DNA of 64,000 bases from Norana najaformis (Eukaryota > Annelida > Clitellata > Crassiclitellata > Hormogastridae). Below, piece after piece: positions 11,101 to 26,160 of the stretch. The notes beneath the pieces are model-generated. The model did no database searches, had not been told where the DNA came from, and was given only the letters and a program-made list of their open reading frames with translations. Position numbers and translations under genes: made by a program. Location: positions 11,203,726 to 11,267,725 of the forward strand of contig OZ029927.1 in assembly GCA_964023275.1 (NCBI GenBank), given 5' to 3'. Within the stretch, counting starts at the first letter, position 1. Each line of letters starts with the position of its first letter.

Positions 11101-14100
11101 ATTGGCCACCCTTGGATCTGTCCTTGTTAACATTGGTGCTACATAATTAGGTCTATTCATCTCATTAGTCATGTCTAGTCTGTTCTAGACAATTTCCCTA
11201 TGCATATATAATGTATCTATAATATATAACATAACAATATAGTATATGATACATAATATATATAATGCCAATAATATTAATATTTTGTATTATATAAATC
11301 TTTAGTTTTCGTGATTCTCATTTGCAGATGTGCCAAATTCCAACGGTTTCGTAGAAGATAAGACGTTTCATTCAAACAACATCTTACATCAACTCTTAGC
11401 AGAAAGTGGACGTCAAAAGGCACGAAACTCCGAAGAGACGACCCTTACTTCCGGTTCTGAGAGAGAACCACGTTCGATGGAAAGTAAACATCACCTGCAC
11501 CATTCCAAAGTCACAGATACGGAAGCTCCTTTGCCTCCCAGTGTTCCACCACCGTCCGACTTCGATTCACACTCAACCGTGTCGACTGGGGGAATCGACT
11601 CCGAAAGCTGTTATTCGTTCTCGACTGCCGTCCAGTCAACCGTGACGGTCTCGGGAGGCAGCGCGGTGCCAGGCAAGTGGCCACGCTTGACGGAAGACGC
11701 GCAGAGGGAGCACGAAGAAGAAACGCTGCGTGGTTCTGCTGCGGAAGATGAAACGCAAGATGAAGGTTCGTTGAAGGAAAGATGTGCCGTCGTAAGTGAT
11801 GCGGGTCTGGATCTTGGCAAGCCTTTGATACTGTTGCCTGGTGTCAAGGAAACCCAGGATTCGTCGCGAAAACTCGCTTCTTTCGAAGCATCACAGAACG
11901 GCACCGACAGACGGATTTCTTTGACCAAGAAAAATGGTGGTGAGGAGGAGAAGAAGAAGGAGGAGGAGGAGGAAGCGGAACGAATGGTCTTTGAGATCGC
12001 CAAGGGATCTGTAGGAGTGGGATTCAGCATCGAAGGAGGAAAAGGATCGCTTTCGGGGGACCGACCTATTGCCGTCAAAAGGGTTTTTAAAGGTAGGTCT
12101 GCGTTCACGCGAATCACGGGTATAATTAGACTTATATGCCATTGCAGCGTCGCCATATAAGACTACGCGGTGTCTGTCGATGCTCGTTTCCAAGCGACGG
12201 TCGCCATTCGGGTCTTTCTGAGAGTCAACAGGTCGCTTAAGGTGGATATGGAAGCTGGAAATTGTATTGTTGGATCTGGATATGGGCAAGAATGGGCCTA
12301 ATAACATCAGGCATTCCTTCTTTGAAGCAATGCCGGACAGCATGAACCAGATACTAATGTGCTGCCTAAAATAACAGAAAATGGCGCTTCTAAGGGATTG
12401 GAAGAGGCGCTATTGTAATGTTCTGTTACAGTTACAACTACAGTTACAATTACAGTTACAATTACAGTTGTGGCCGATGACCAGATTGTGTGGCTGTTTA
12501 AAGCAGCAAGACAAAAGTTTCAATTAATTTCAGATCATTTATTTAGCGCCTTCTCGAGATATTTACACAGGGGCGCTTGATATTTGGTATAAGGTTTCTC
12601 TACTACCAGATACAAGTCTGCTTATAATGCGCAATTGCAGTCGAGTAGTCTGTGTAGACAATGTCTATGTGTACAATTCTGGTCGTTTTCTTGCCTGTTG
12701 TTGCAAGATATTAGGCCTACTGTAAAAAGTGTATGTGTGTGAAGGGCTGACGAGGATTATGTAGAACGACATCTAGTGGAGTCAGTGAGTGTGACTGAAT
12801 GATCAGCATTGGAATTAATGGTACGCGAGAGGTGCGTGACAGGAATGCAATCTGTGTTGAATCCAGATTTCTCCTCGAACCTTGGACTGCAGTGGTCTCG
12901 TGACCATTCGATGTGTTTGAATTAATGGCACTTGCAGTAACGCTCGCCTATTAACCATTCTTCCCCAGTAAGTAAACCATATTACAAGAGAGGAGGACTT
13001 CAGTGCAACCCAGCGAAATAAAAGTTCCGATTATAAGCGTTTAAGATCGAATAGTCTATACTATGATAGAATGGACGACTAAGGCCGATAAGCAGGGCCG
13101 ACTTATCCATTAGGCACAGTAGGCACTGTGCCTAGGGCCTACGAACTTTACAGGGGCCTACAAAATTCAAAAACGAGCTATTGAAAAAAATTAATTTATT
13201 GATTGACCCGAAAATAGAAGAAGGAAATACAAATTTAATAACCTTAAAGTTTGTACTGAAACGTTTTAAGTTAAGCTGTACTACATTATGTTAACTTTGC
13301 GGCTCTTTGCATTAGCAAAATCACATATAATGCCCTCAAATGCCATTTCCCGCATTAAGTCGTTTTCAGTGTGTTTAGCTCTAAAGCAGAGTTGGCAGTT
13401 GGGGCTTACGAAAGCGAGAGTGCCTAGGGCCTACGACGACCTTAAAACGGCCCTGCCGATAAGGACAGGCAAGTGATAGGAACGAGTGATAGGAACTCGG
13501 GAAATGCATCCCATTGAGGTACAACATAAATGGACAACTTTCCCTTCCGCTAAAAATAGGCGATGCGCTGGTCCTGTGTCCAGGACCTTGGAGTTCATCC
13601 ACTGCTGGTTCACAAGCTACTGAGTAGGAAGTGAGCGCCTCCACTACGTCGAATCACTGGACGAAGAACGTTTTCATCATTCCAGACAAAGTAGCCTCAT
13701 TTAAATTACATAAAGATGCTCTGTGGACGAGGGCTGCTTGAGGAAATGTAAATGTACACGTTTTTCTATAGCGGTTGTATGACCTTGACCCTGCTCACTT
13801 TTCAATAAATTATTCTTTTGGGATCCTTCACAACCGCTGTCCGTTTGAATGGACACATTCCATTTAAGGTCCCCCTGTTCGGACCGTGCTACCCCAAATT
13901 TTAAATCTTTTAAATCAGCCTCGACCTGGACGTGAACCGGCATCCTCACGCTCAGAGGCGCCTTGACGTACGCATTAACGGATGTAGCTAACGAGGCCAG
14001 TTAGAGTAGTAGTTCCTCAGTTTAACGACAGCTTATGGCATCAAAGGCCGTTGCCGTCGCCCTCCTCCTTTATCCAGGCTTGGGACTGGCACTACCCCCA

Positions 14101-14400
14101 AACAAGGCAGTGGCGGAGTTAGTTAGAGTAGTAACGATGTAGCTCTGCTTTTTAACTCCGAAATGCACTCTGTCTGATGTAACATGAAGTTATCTTCTTC
14201 TTCTGTGAACGGCAGGTGGGTTGACGGAGGGGGCAGGGAATCTGCGGCCAGGCGACGAGCTGCTGTCAATCGGGGTTCAGTCCCTGGTCGATTTCTCGCA
14301 CTTCGAGGCCTGGAAGTACATCAAAGCCCTTCCTAATGGCACCGTGTCGCTCGTCATCCGCAGGAGGAGGGAGACAAATCAGCAGCCGCAGCTGCTGTAG
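8161..14400 (+). CDS. Single-PDZ-domain protein of the IL16/PDZD2 type (3 exons, 1048 aa)
   Basis: Exons 8161-10357, 11328-12092 and 14216-14400 join in frame (phases 1 and 1) at consensus GT-AG sites. The first ~945 residues are Ser/Pro/Thr-rich, with no recognisable domain, and look disordered; a Glu/Lys run lies just before the PDZ. The PDZ (about residues 948-1042) begins VFEIAKGSVGVGFSIEGGKG, with GVGF as the carboxylate-binding loop, and continues RVFKGGLTEGAGNLRPGDEL, FEAWKYIKALPNG and VSLVIRRRR. This closely resembles the last PDZ of pro-IL16 and PDZD2. The chain ends six residues after the domain, also as in IL16. An in-frame TAA at 8149 and the lack of a nearby acceptor favour ATG 8161 as the start, though an upstream exon spliced further into exon 1 is not excluded. 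Family members are cytoplasmic or nuclear scaffolds; the function here is inferred only. Confidence 0.85.
10375..10503. repeat. CTTACCC/CCTTACC pyrimidine tandem tract in intron 1 of the PDZ gene
   Basis: About 125 bp of shuffled cttaccc, ccttacc and cttcttacc units beginning 18 bp after the exon 1 splice donor. On the minus strand it reads as GGGTAAG-type units, so it is G-rich but not the canonical TTAGGG telomere repeat. Confidence 0.85.
12424..12472. repeat. Hexamer tail (ACAGTT/ACAATT)n of a retroelement
   Basis: Tandem hexamers directly after gaggcgctattgtaatgttc. This is the arrangement seen at the ends of LINE/SINE tails elsewhere in the window. Lies in intron 2 of the PDZ gene. Confidence 0.6.
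13748..14003 (-). mobile_element. tRNA-derived SINE, family A
   Basis: Full-length-looking copy in intron 2 of the PDZ gene, same orientation as the copy at 1807. On the minus strand the B box is ggttcacgtcc. The tail side is ctatagaaaaacgtgtacat. Confidence 0.72.
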
Positions 14401-19444
<5,044 letters not shown>

Positions 19445-20383
19445 ATGAATCTTGAAAAACTGAAGACGGGAAGCACCATCAACGGCGATTCTGGAAACGA
19501 TCCGAAGAAGCTTCCAGATTGGATGGATCTTGACCGATTCAGAAGAGGACAGCTGTTTTTCCAACGCCACATCGCTGCAGCAATTTTCTCTGTGCACTGT
19601 TTTCTCACAGTCGGATTCGGAATGACGAACATCGTCCAAGCTCTCGCTTTTACCAAGAAAACAGAATCCCCACCGCAAGCCCTCTTGCGCTATCTGAAAA
19701 CCTATGTTCATGTTGTTTTGTGGCATACGCAAGATGTCTGGGATGAGAACACTATGGGTCATAAGTCAACTCAGACGGTTCGAAAGATCCACGGTGCTGT
19801 GAGAAAAGCCATGGAGTCTCAGAACCCGGGGAAAACGTTTGTATCGCAATACGACATGGCTCTTGTGCAGAGTGCCTTTCTGGGGCCTGTCGTGGTCTAC
19901 CCGTCAAGTTTCGGCATTAAATGCACAAAACAAGAAGTGGAGGATTATGTGTTTTTCTGGCGTGGAATCGGATATCTTCTGGGAATAAAAGACGAGTTCA
20001 ATCTTTGTTCGGGAAATTATGAAGAAACTTATAGAGTCTGTAAGGAGATTGAACACGAGTTTTTTTCTCGCTGTCTGCTAGATCCACCAGCTGAGTATGA
20101 GACATTGTCAAATGCTTATATCGATGGTGCAAATCGCCTATTCAATTTGAAACTGTTCACAAAGGAATCGGTCATCGTTTTTGCATTCAACATCATGGGA
20201 CTCGACTCTTCATCTTTAAAACTGTCATGGGTTGATAAGCTGCGCATAACTGTTCAACAACTGTATATCATGCTGTTAAGATGGATCCCAGGATTTGAAA
20301 GGTTTTTGAACATTATTCATTTTGTGAGTTTCCATAAACGTATCTATCTTACAGAAAAGGAATTTAGAAATAAAGCTGAATGA
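19445..20383 (+). CDS. ER-bound oxygenase mpaB / DUF2236 family protein (intronless, 312 aa)
   Basis: A single open frame of 312 codons; an in-frame TGA 15 bp upstream fixes the start. The early segment (residues 21-50, PKKLPDWMDLDRFRRGQLFF then HIAAAIFSVH), the TxxTVRKIHxxVR block (residues 105-121, His116), YDMALVQSAF at 136-145 and FFWRGIGYLLGI at 170-181 followed by acidic and Cys residues match the DUF2236 (mpaB/rubber-oxygenase-like) fold. In characterised relatives a buried His ligates heme b, and some members are membrane-bound. I infer a heme oxygenase-like enzyme, but substrate and location are unknown. Hydrophobic stretches at about 42-68 and 265-297 could contact membrane. The lack of introns contrasts with the split neighbours. 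No poly(A) signal was seen close to the stop. Confidence 0.78.
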   Translation: MNLEKLKTGSTINGDSGNDPKKLPDWMDLDRFRRGQLFFQRHIAAAIFSVHCFLTVGFGMTNIVQALAFTKKTESPPQALLRYLKTYVHVVLWHTQDVWDENTMGHKSTQTVRKIHGAVRKAMESQNPGKTFVSQYDMALVQSAFLGPVVVYPSSFGIKCTKQEVEDYVFFWRGIGYLLGIKDEFNLCSGNYEETYRVCKEIEHEFFSRCLLDPPAEYETLSNAYIDGANRLFNLKLFTKESVIVFAFNIMGLDSSSLKLSWVDKLRITVQQLYIMLLRWIPGFERFLNIIHFVSFHKRIYLTEKEFRNKAE

Positions 20384-21485
20384 GACTACATGAGTTAGAC
20401 CAAAACTTTTTGATTAAATCTACAATGGTGAAGTGATTGGAGATGGAAACTTCGTTTCTATATGCCGGAGATTGATCAAGTATATAATGTATGTTAGTAA
20501 GCACTTGGGAAAATGCGTATTTGAGTTAGTCAGTGTAAAATCATGTGAAGAATGTTTTACAACTCTGCAAGGTAGTCACACATTATAAACTGGACGTTAT
20601 TTTAAAAAACTGATTGAAGACTCGTCTTAAAGAAGTTATTAAGTTATAAAAGGTTTTACACTAACAAATATGCTGTTATAAAATCATTTGCACATGAGGC
20701 ATTGTATGTTGTGGGATCACATAATTGATACATAATTACCTCGTGGTAAATCAAACCTTCGGTTAGTCATCTATTATCCTGAATCTAAACTTTGAATATG
20801 CATTGTCAAACTGATTCGATTTTTCAATTGAAAAACACCTTGTCATGCGGGCAGCGCTTTTGTGAGGTATTTATAACGCTCAATATTAAGCGTCTTGATA
20901 TATATCTACAATGGTTAATAATTACCGTTACATTATTAATTACTGGTTAACCGAAACCCTTTTGCCTATCGATTTTGTTTTGACTGAGTGCCTGTGATTA
21001 AGCTGGTTCCAGCGACTTAGTTTTCTTTGGGCGCTGTATAAGTCTCGAGTTTACAATTATGATTACGATTACAAGCCTTTATAGAAATTCCCGAAAAGCG
21101 TTGTGCCGAAGGATCTTTCTGCCGAGTTGCAGGCACGGCCACAGAAATCCAAGGACATGGCACCTCTTTCTAAGCTACTGACAATCGTTGGTACTCGTAA
21201 AATGACCCCCTAAAGGATGAAGGACAGAGTTTGCGCCAGGTAACATGCCATTTCATCGTTTTCACCAATCGGATTTTCGACCATGCTTCTCCAACTATCG
21301 ACTGAAGTGTTGTGCATTATGATAACGGGGCTATAGATCCTGTCCTGACTCCCCTTCTTCCTCTTATCTCTCTTTCCGTTCCAATCCTGCCTATAAAAGT
21401 GAGTCAGAAGACAGAGTAGGCGTAGAGTGATCTTGGCAGATGAAGCGGTAGACAATAAGACAATTTACGGCGCTATATAAATTGT

Positions 21486-21486
21486 C

Positions 21487-21543
<57 letters not shown>

Positions 21544-21562
21544 TATTATTATTATTATTATT
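21486..21562. repeat. (TTA)n microsatellite
   Basis: About 25 ATT/TTA triplets directly after the retroelement tail ggcgctatataaattgtc. It probably originated as the element's A/T-rich tail. Confidence 0.92.
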
Positions 21563-22129
21563 AGATCGACTACAGCGCATTCGAGCGACCGAAGTGTAGA
21601 CCTATATAGGAAACTGACATTTCATGCTGTGCATAATAACTGGTCAAGAAGAAAATTGCCTCAGCTGTTCAGTGTTTCGGCGAGCCTTTGTATGGCGTGT
21701 TCCATACCATTGTTACACAGGCCTACCTAGCTCACAGGGTGGGAAAGTTGAAGCTAAGTGGAACTATTTGACCCCAACAAAGTAATTTTTATGATTTTTA
21801 ACAGATTGCGTAGGCATGCAAATTGCAGAAGGAACTGCACAGATAGGCTATAATTATTCTTATAATAGCTATGTGTTCAGCTGAGTGTTAAACGGGCAAT
21901 GAATGCACGTGAAGGGTAAAATAAAGTGCCCTTCTCGTTAAAAATATATAGGCCTAACTCATGCAGGAGCGTGGCTTGTCTTCACAGAGGTCTCTATTGC
22001 TGTTTGCGCTCATTAGTCTTTTGTACTGAGCTACAGGGCTTTAATCGCTGTTGAGTCTGTCTGTCTATGGTATCTACTGTGGCATTAGTGTGTATGGTAT
22101 TTGTATATGAGCATGCAAATATGATGCAG

Positions 22130-22335
22130 TTTGTCGAGGGACGAATCAAAATCTCCCACGCCACAGATCACGCCTTCGACCCTTATTGACCCTGTTGAAC
22201 AATCGACCTTTGACCCGGCTTCTCCAACGGATTGTGGTTTCCACAAATGATCTCATTGAAGCGAAAATCGATTGAAACCTTGAACAATGTAATACCCCGG
22301 CGCTATAGAAGTCATTAAATTAGGTTAGATCCATT
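22130..22335 (+). mobile_element. SINE/LINE-like element with gcgctata tail
   Basis: Ends with ccggcgctatagaagtcatt and an aaattaggttag tail, matching the end of the family B element at 6613-6790. The 5' part is diverged and its boundary is approximate. Confidence 0.45.
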
Positions 22336-22439
22336 TACCTACCGTTGCATTTCTTCCAGATGCAAGTCTTTCCCCATCGTTCCAAGCATATCTTACTAAC
22401 TAAGGGAACTGTCTCAACAGAGCCAGCATGTTTCTACGG

Positions 22440-22560
22440 CGGATGTATGTATGTTTGTAAGTATTGATGTATGTATGTATTTATGTATGTATGTATTTAT
22501 GCATGTATATATGTATGCATGTCTATGTCTGCTATGTCTGTATGTGTGTATGTATCTGAC
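22440..22560. repeat. (ATGT)n microsatellite
   Basis: Interrupted tgta tetramers leading into the element tail tatttatataacgccttt, an arrangement also seen at about 7880-7930. Confidence 0.8.
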
Positions 22561-22810
22561 TATTTATATAACGCCTTTTAAAAAAACTTCGCAAAGGCGC
22601 TAAGCTACCGATATGGCATGGGGGGGGGGGGGCTATGGGCATTTGTAGCAAAAAGAACGGACATGACCGACGATATGAAATAGAAACTATCCTGGCATGA
22701 TACTGATGGAGGGCATAGCCATCTGCATGCCTCTGTGTTCTCCACGACCCAAGCATTGGGTGGGACATGACCCCGTTCCGCAGGAACAGACGCCTCATGC
22801 AGCTTCATGA
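22561..22810 (-). mobile_element. Probable LINE 3' end
   Basis: Begins ataacgccttttaaaaaaac and ttcgcaaaggcgct, a tail type shared with 7918-7945. It contains a G homopolymer at 22620-22632. The family is uncertain because only the tail similarity is visible. Confidence 0.35.
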
Positions 22811-22938
22811 ACTGTTTACAAGCAAGCGAAAGACGGGAAGCAACTGCGGGGTTCGTTCCTGAAAACTGGCTTAGTCATATTGTGGCGAGGTACTGGCGAC
22901 ATCTACCAACATATATATCTATATACATACATACATAC

Positions 22939-22972
22939 ACACATATTATATATATATATATATATATATATA
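22939..22972. repeat. (TA)n microsatellite
   Basis: Short TA run next to cataca repeats. Confidence 0.85.
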
Positions 22973-23081
22973 GACCTACACTTAATTATAGCCAACCGCG
23001 GATATAATGATGCATTGAACAGAGTCCTGTTGTGAGCGTTAATTATTGAGAGCATACGCAGCCTGTGGGACCTGTATGTAG

Positions 23082-23099
23082 CCCCCCCCCCCCCCCCCC
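23082..23099. repeat. Poly-C homopolymer
   Basis: About 17 consecutive C; length may be unreliable in assembly. Confidence 0.8.
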
Positions 23100-23240
23100 A
23101 CTGAGATCGCCTATTAGAATATCAGGGTATGACATCGGCAAGAATCGGATACATGGCAATCAAGGATTTGACTCTATTTAAAATAGTGTCCCGCTGAAGA
23201 AAGCTTGATCGACGATGACTCAATAAATTTAATTGTCGTA

Positions 23241-23392
23241 GGTAAATGTAAATGGTTTTCTGTAGCGATCGTATGGTCTCGACCCTGCTCGGGTGAGATC
23301 CTTTACCACCGCTGCCCGTTTGAACGGGCGCCACGCCATTTAAGGTCCCTGCGGACGGACCGTGCTAGCCCGAGAGTCAAATCTCTGAACGT
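23241..23392 (-). mobile_element. SINE family A, 5'-truncated
   Basis: Carries the tail side (gtaaatggttttctgtagcg) and the body with ccgctgcccgtttgaacggg and ggaccgtgctagcccgagag, but lacks the tRNA-like head present at 1807 and 13748. Confidence 0.7.
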
Positions 23393-24107
23393 ATATGTCT
23401 AATGAACTATCCTGCGTCCAAGTAATTTGAAGACACGTATTTTCCATCGTGATAGATAACTTATAGGAAAGTTTTACCTCTGTAATAATCCTACTTAAGG
23501 TTCATACACTCCTAGAAGAAAGCCTTAAAACAGGCTCATGAATATAGGCTTAACCGCCAAGGAGGAAAGATGTTTCGAGAATTCTGTCCCACTGTTGCCC
23601 TCTGGCGAACCAATATATTGAGTACAGGCCTACTAGCCGTACATTGTCATTGTAATCATTAAACAGCGAGGGAGAAGACTGGTCAACTGCTTTCACATGC
23701 AGAAGCTAAGGAAATGATGTCGCCAACAAAGGCTTACTTTGGGGGTCACTTATTTTCAGCAGAAACATCCGTAGAAACAAATTTACAAATATAAGCGCTC
23801 ATGTAAATCAAAGCAATGTATTCATTAAAAAATGAGCAGAGGCTATACACTCGCCACAGAGAAACGCGTATAATTACATTTTATCTATTTATACATTTTA
23901 AAATACATTTTAAAAACCTACTTGAAGCGGCTTGCTACTGACGATTCTGTATAAATTGTCGCGATTACAATTACTTGCCTTACTCGCTCCTGTTCTAGAC
24001 CCTCAACGAAATATACTCCGAGCATGCTCTGAGTGCATGCACGTGGAATAGGCATTCTGGTAGTAGGCCGCATCATGTCTTCCGGTGTTGTTCGAAAACA
24101 TGTGTAA

Positions 24108-24470
24108 GTTCGTAATCGTAATCCCGAAATTTCTACAGCGCCCAACGAAACGAAAGCCACGTCACGGGTACCAGCTTATTCACAGGCGCTCTGTCAAAAC
24201 AAACTCGATGGGCAAAAGGGTTCGGTTCCAGGTCTAGATCCAAAAGTCAGACGGAGACAGCGTGGCAGCTGTGGGGGTTGGTGTTTGAGGTTGGAGAGGA
24301 GAGATAAGAGGAAGGGGTGTCGGGATAGGATCTGTGAAAGAGTTTTCAGCTTTGAGTAAAAGGCCGATGCAGAAATTGCAAGTGGTGGAGCATCGATGAG
24401 TTTGTATGATGGGTCAGAAAACTGTCGCAGTTCTGGAAGGAGCTTATTAAGTTGTGTTTAAATGGGTAAT
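24108..24470 (-). mobile_element. CR1/L2-like LINE 3' end (family C)
   Basis: The minus strand encodes the peptide end AISASAFYSKLKT, the pattern seen at the C-terminus of CR1/Rex-type ORF2. A 3' UTR ends gggcgctgtagaaatttcgg, with a short repeated gattac tail. Related copies lie at 27771-27850, 29868-30012, 30358-31260 and 40645-40925, all minus strand. Confidence 0.7.
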
Positions 24471-24822
24471 CGGTAAATAATAAAATAAATGCAGCACCCT
24501 GATTATTCACTTTAATAAAAAATTTGTTTTGATATCTGTTAGTCGAATAAAAAATTATAATCCAGGCTTAGGACCAGATTATATCGTCGACTACGTCAAA
24601 AGACTAAAAGACAACAGCATTTACGTCAGAGACACAGGGTAACCTATCACCTAATCTGTCCTCAGCCATTTATTTTTTACTGAGCAGATTTGAGCTGATT
24701 TTGTTTACTGCAACTAGTTACATTATACGTAGTGTGCTGTTGTTGCATTTGCAGTAAGATGTGAATTTTTGCTTGTATCGTTTGATTGCAGTTAATTTCT
24801 CGTAGTTAACGACCGTTCAGCA

Positions 24823-25269
24823 ATGGAGAACTTATACGATATCCTTGGAGTGTTGCCATCATCAACATACAAAGAAATCAAGCAGGCTTTTCAAAAGATG
24901 GCACTACGTTACCACCCTGACAAATGCCAAGCCTTGACTAGAAATCTTCCAGACGTTACCAGTAACTGTGAACCTGTACTACCAAACGTTGCCAGGTTTC
25001 ACAGTATTTCAAAAGCTTGGAAGGTCCTTGGTGATTCAGATTTACGATCGGCATATGATGCTGCCTGGCAGCAGAGATGTCTTGCACAGGAGTGGCCAAT
25101 TCAAGACATAGTTGCCCTAGAAGAATTTGACCTGACCGATGATGCCGTTTACAGTTACCCGTGTCGCTGTGGTAGCGGCTACAACCTCAGTCAACAAGAC
25201 GTTCTGTTCAAAGTTGACTTGGTCTGCTGTCCTTCTTGCTCTCTCTGCATTCAAATCGAATACGACTGA
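24823..25269 (+). CDS. DNAJC24: DPH4 / DNAJC24 J-domain co-chaperone for diphthamide synthesis (148 aa, intronless)
   Basis: The N-terminal J domain (residues 1-~85) has YDILGVLPSSTYKEIKQAFQ and the invariant HPD in LRYHPDKC. The C-terminal DPH-type (CSL) zinc finger has PCRCGSGYNLS and, about 25 residues later, CCPSCSLCI, giving the CxC...CxxC metal ligands. The length equals that of human DNAJC24 (149). In the known pathway, DPH4 helps the Dph1-Dph2 radical enzyme and electron donor DPH3 make diphthamide on translation factor eEF2, in the cytosol. All key residues are intact and the frame is complete, so despite lacking introns it reads as functional and not as a processed pseudogene. It is convergent with the HSD3B-like gene, with about 0.9 kb between. 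Confidence 0.92.
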   Translation: MENLYDILGVLPSSTYKEIKQAFQKMALRYHPDKCQALTRNLPDVTSNCEPVLPNVARFHSISKAWKVLGDSDLRSAYDAAWQQRCLAQEWPIQDIVALEEFDLTDDAVYSYPCRCGSGYNLSQQDVLFKVDLVCCPSCSLCIQIEYD

Positions 25270-25592
25270 CAGATGAGTAAGTAGTGCGTTCACATTAATA
25301 CAACTCACGGCAAATAACTCACGACAGATAAACATACAGATGACTTGGAAGCTGTTTCAGCTTCAGCTGTTTAGCACAGCTGTTGGTATGCTAAGTAGCA
25401 CATGCGTACTGCATATTCATATACCTCATCAGAAGTAAAATTACATGTTGCTTATTTTTTCTCAAAACATGGATTATCTAACCTGAGTTTTTGTAGCACA
25501 AAGTCTTCTAGCAAGTAATCTGTTTGGACCAGCCTAGTCTCATCAATTGAATAGTCACTGACCTGCCATGCAGTGGTATGGTTACCTGATTA

Positions 25593-25803
25593 TACAGGGT
25601 GGCGCAAAAAAAACCGGACTAGTGACATTTGGGTTTGGCATTTAATATAACATTGAATGAACTGTAAAATTTCAGAATGTTTTGAATGCGTAAGAAATTT
25701 CAGTCAAAGTGATGTTCAATATGTCCTCCGTTTGCTGCGATAACCAATGATAATCGCTTGCGAAACTGTCCAATAGCCCGGTTGATAGTGTCCTCGCGAT
25801 TAA
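25593..25803 (-). mobile_element. Tc1/mariner-like DNA transposon fragment (3' end)
   Basis: The left end is ta-cagggtggcgcaaaaaaaac, a terminal sequence style of Tc1/mariner-type elements next to a TA target. The minus strand just inside encodes TINRAIGQFRKRLSLVIAAN followed by GGHIEHHFD and a stop, the usual C-terminal ending of such transposases (NGGHFEH). The rest of the transposase is missing. Confidence 0.7.
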
Positions 25804-26141
25804 AAGGGTACAGGTGATACAACTAGTTACGTGTCTCTACAGAACTGTTAAGAAATATGGACCCAAGTATCTCAGTGCAAACAAGAGAACAGCAATCAAA
25901 CACAAATATTTTTTTTTAATGGTAGGAAGCAAGATAAGTCCCAACACAACTCGCATTTATTCAATCACAACGCCAACATGTTTCAAAGTTTGCTTCTTCA
26001 CAACAGTTACAGCGTTAATTATAACAAGACCATTTGAAGCAGTAAAGCGGTTTTCTGAAGGAATGATCTGAAGCTGTATCATGACAAATGCAAAAAATTA
26101 AGAATAACTGCTAATGTTTCTACAGTGGAATGCAAGATGTC

Positions 26142-26147
26142 TTTATT
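26142..26147 (-). terminator. Poly(A) signal AATAAA for the HSD3B-like gene
   Basis: The minus strand reads AATAAA starting 14 bp after the stop codon at 26161, implying a very short 3' UTR. Confidence 0.55.
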
Positions 26148-26160
26148 GAAGCTTTGATCT

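Larger units (their letters stand above)
20384..24822. other. Intergenic repeats between the mpaB-like gene and DPH4
   Basis: No gene is supportable. It holds LINE/SINE tails (21030-21080, 21195-21490, 22130-22335), microsatellites, a family A SINE and a CR1-like LINE 3' end. Confidence 0.65.

Noticed and set aside
8172-12343. Several minus-strand frames (154, 181, 150 codons and others) opposite the PDZ gene
   Set aside because: Shadows of the coding strand; the plus-strand frame has the PDZ domain and phase-consistent splicing.
24823-25269. DPH4 as a processed pseudogene
   Set aside because: No stops or frameshifts, the HPD and zinc-ligand residues are intact, and the length is normal.
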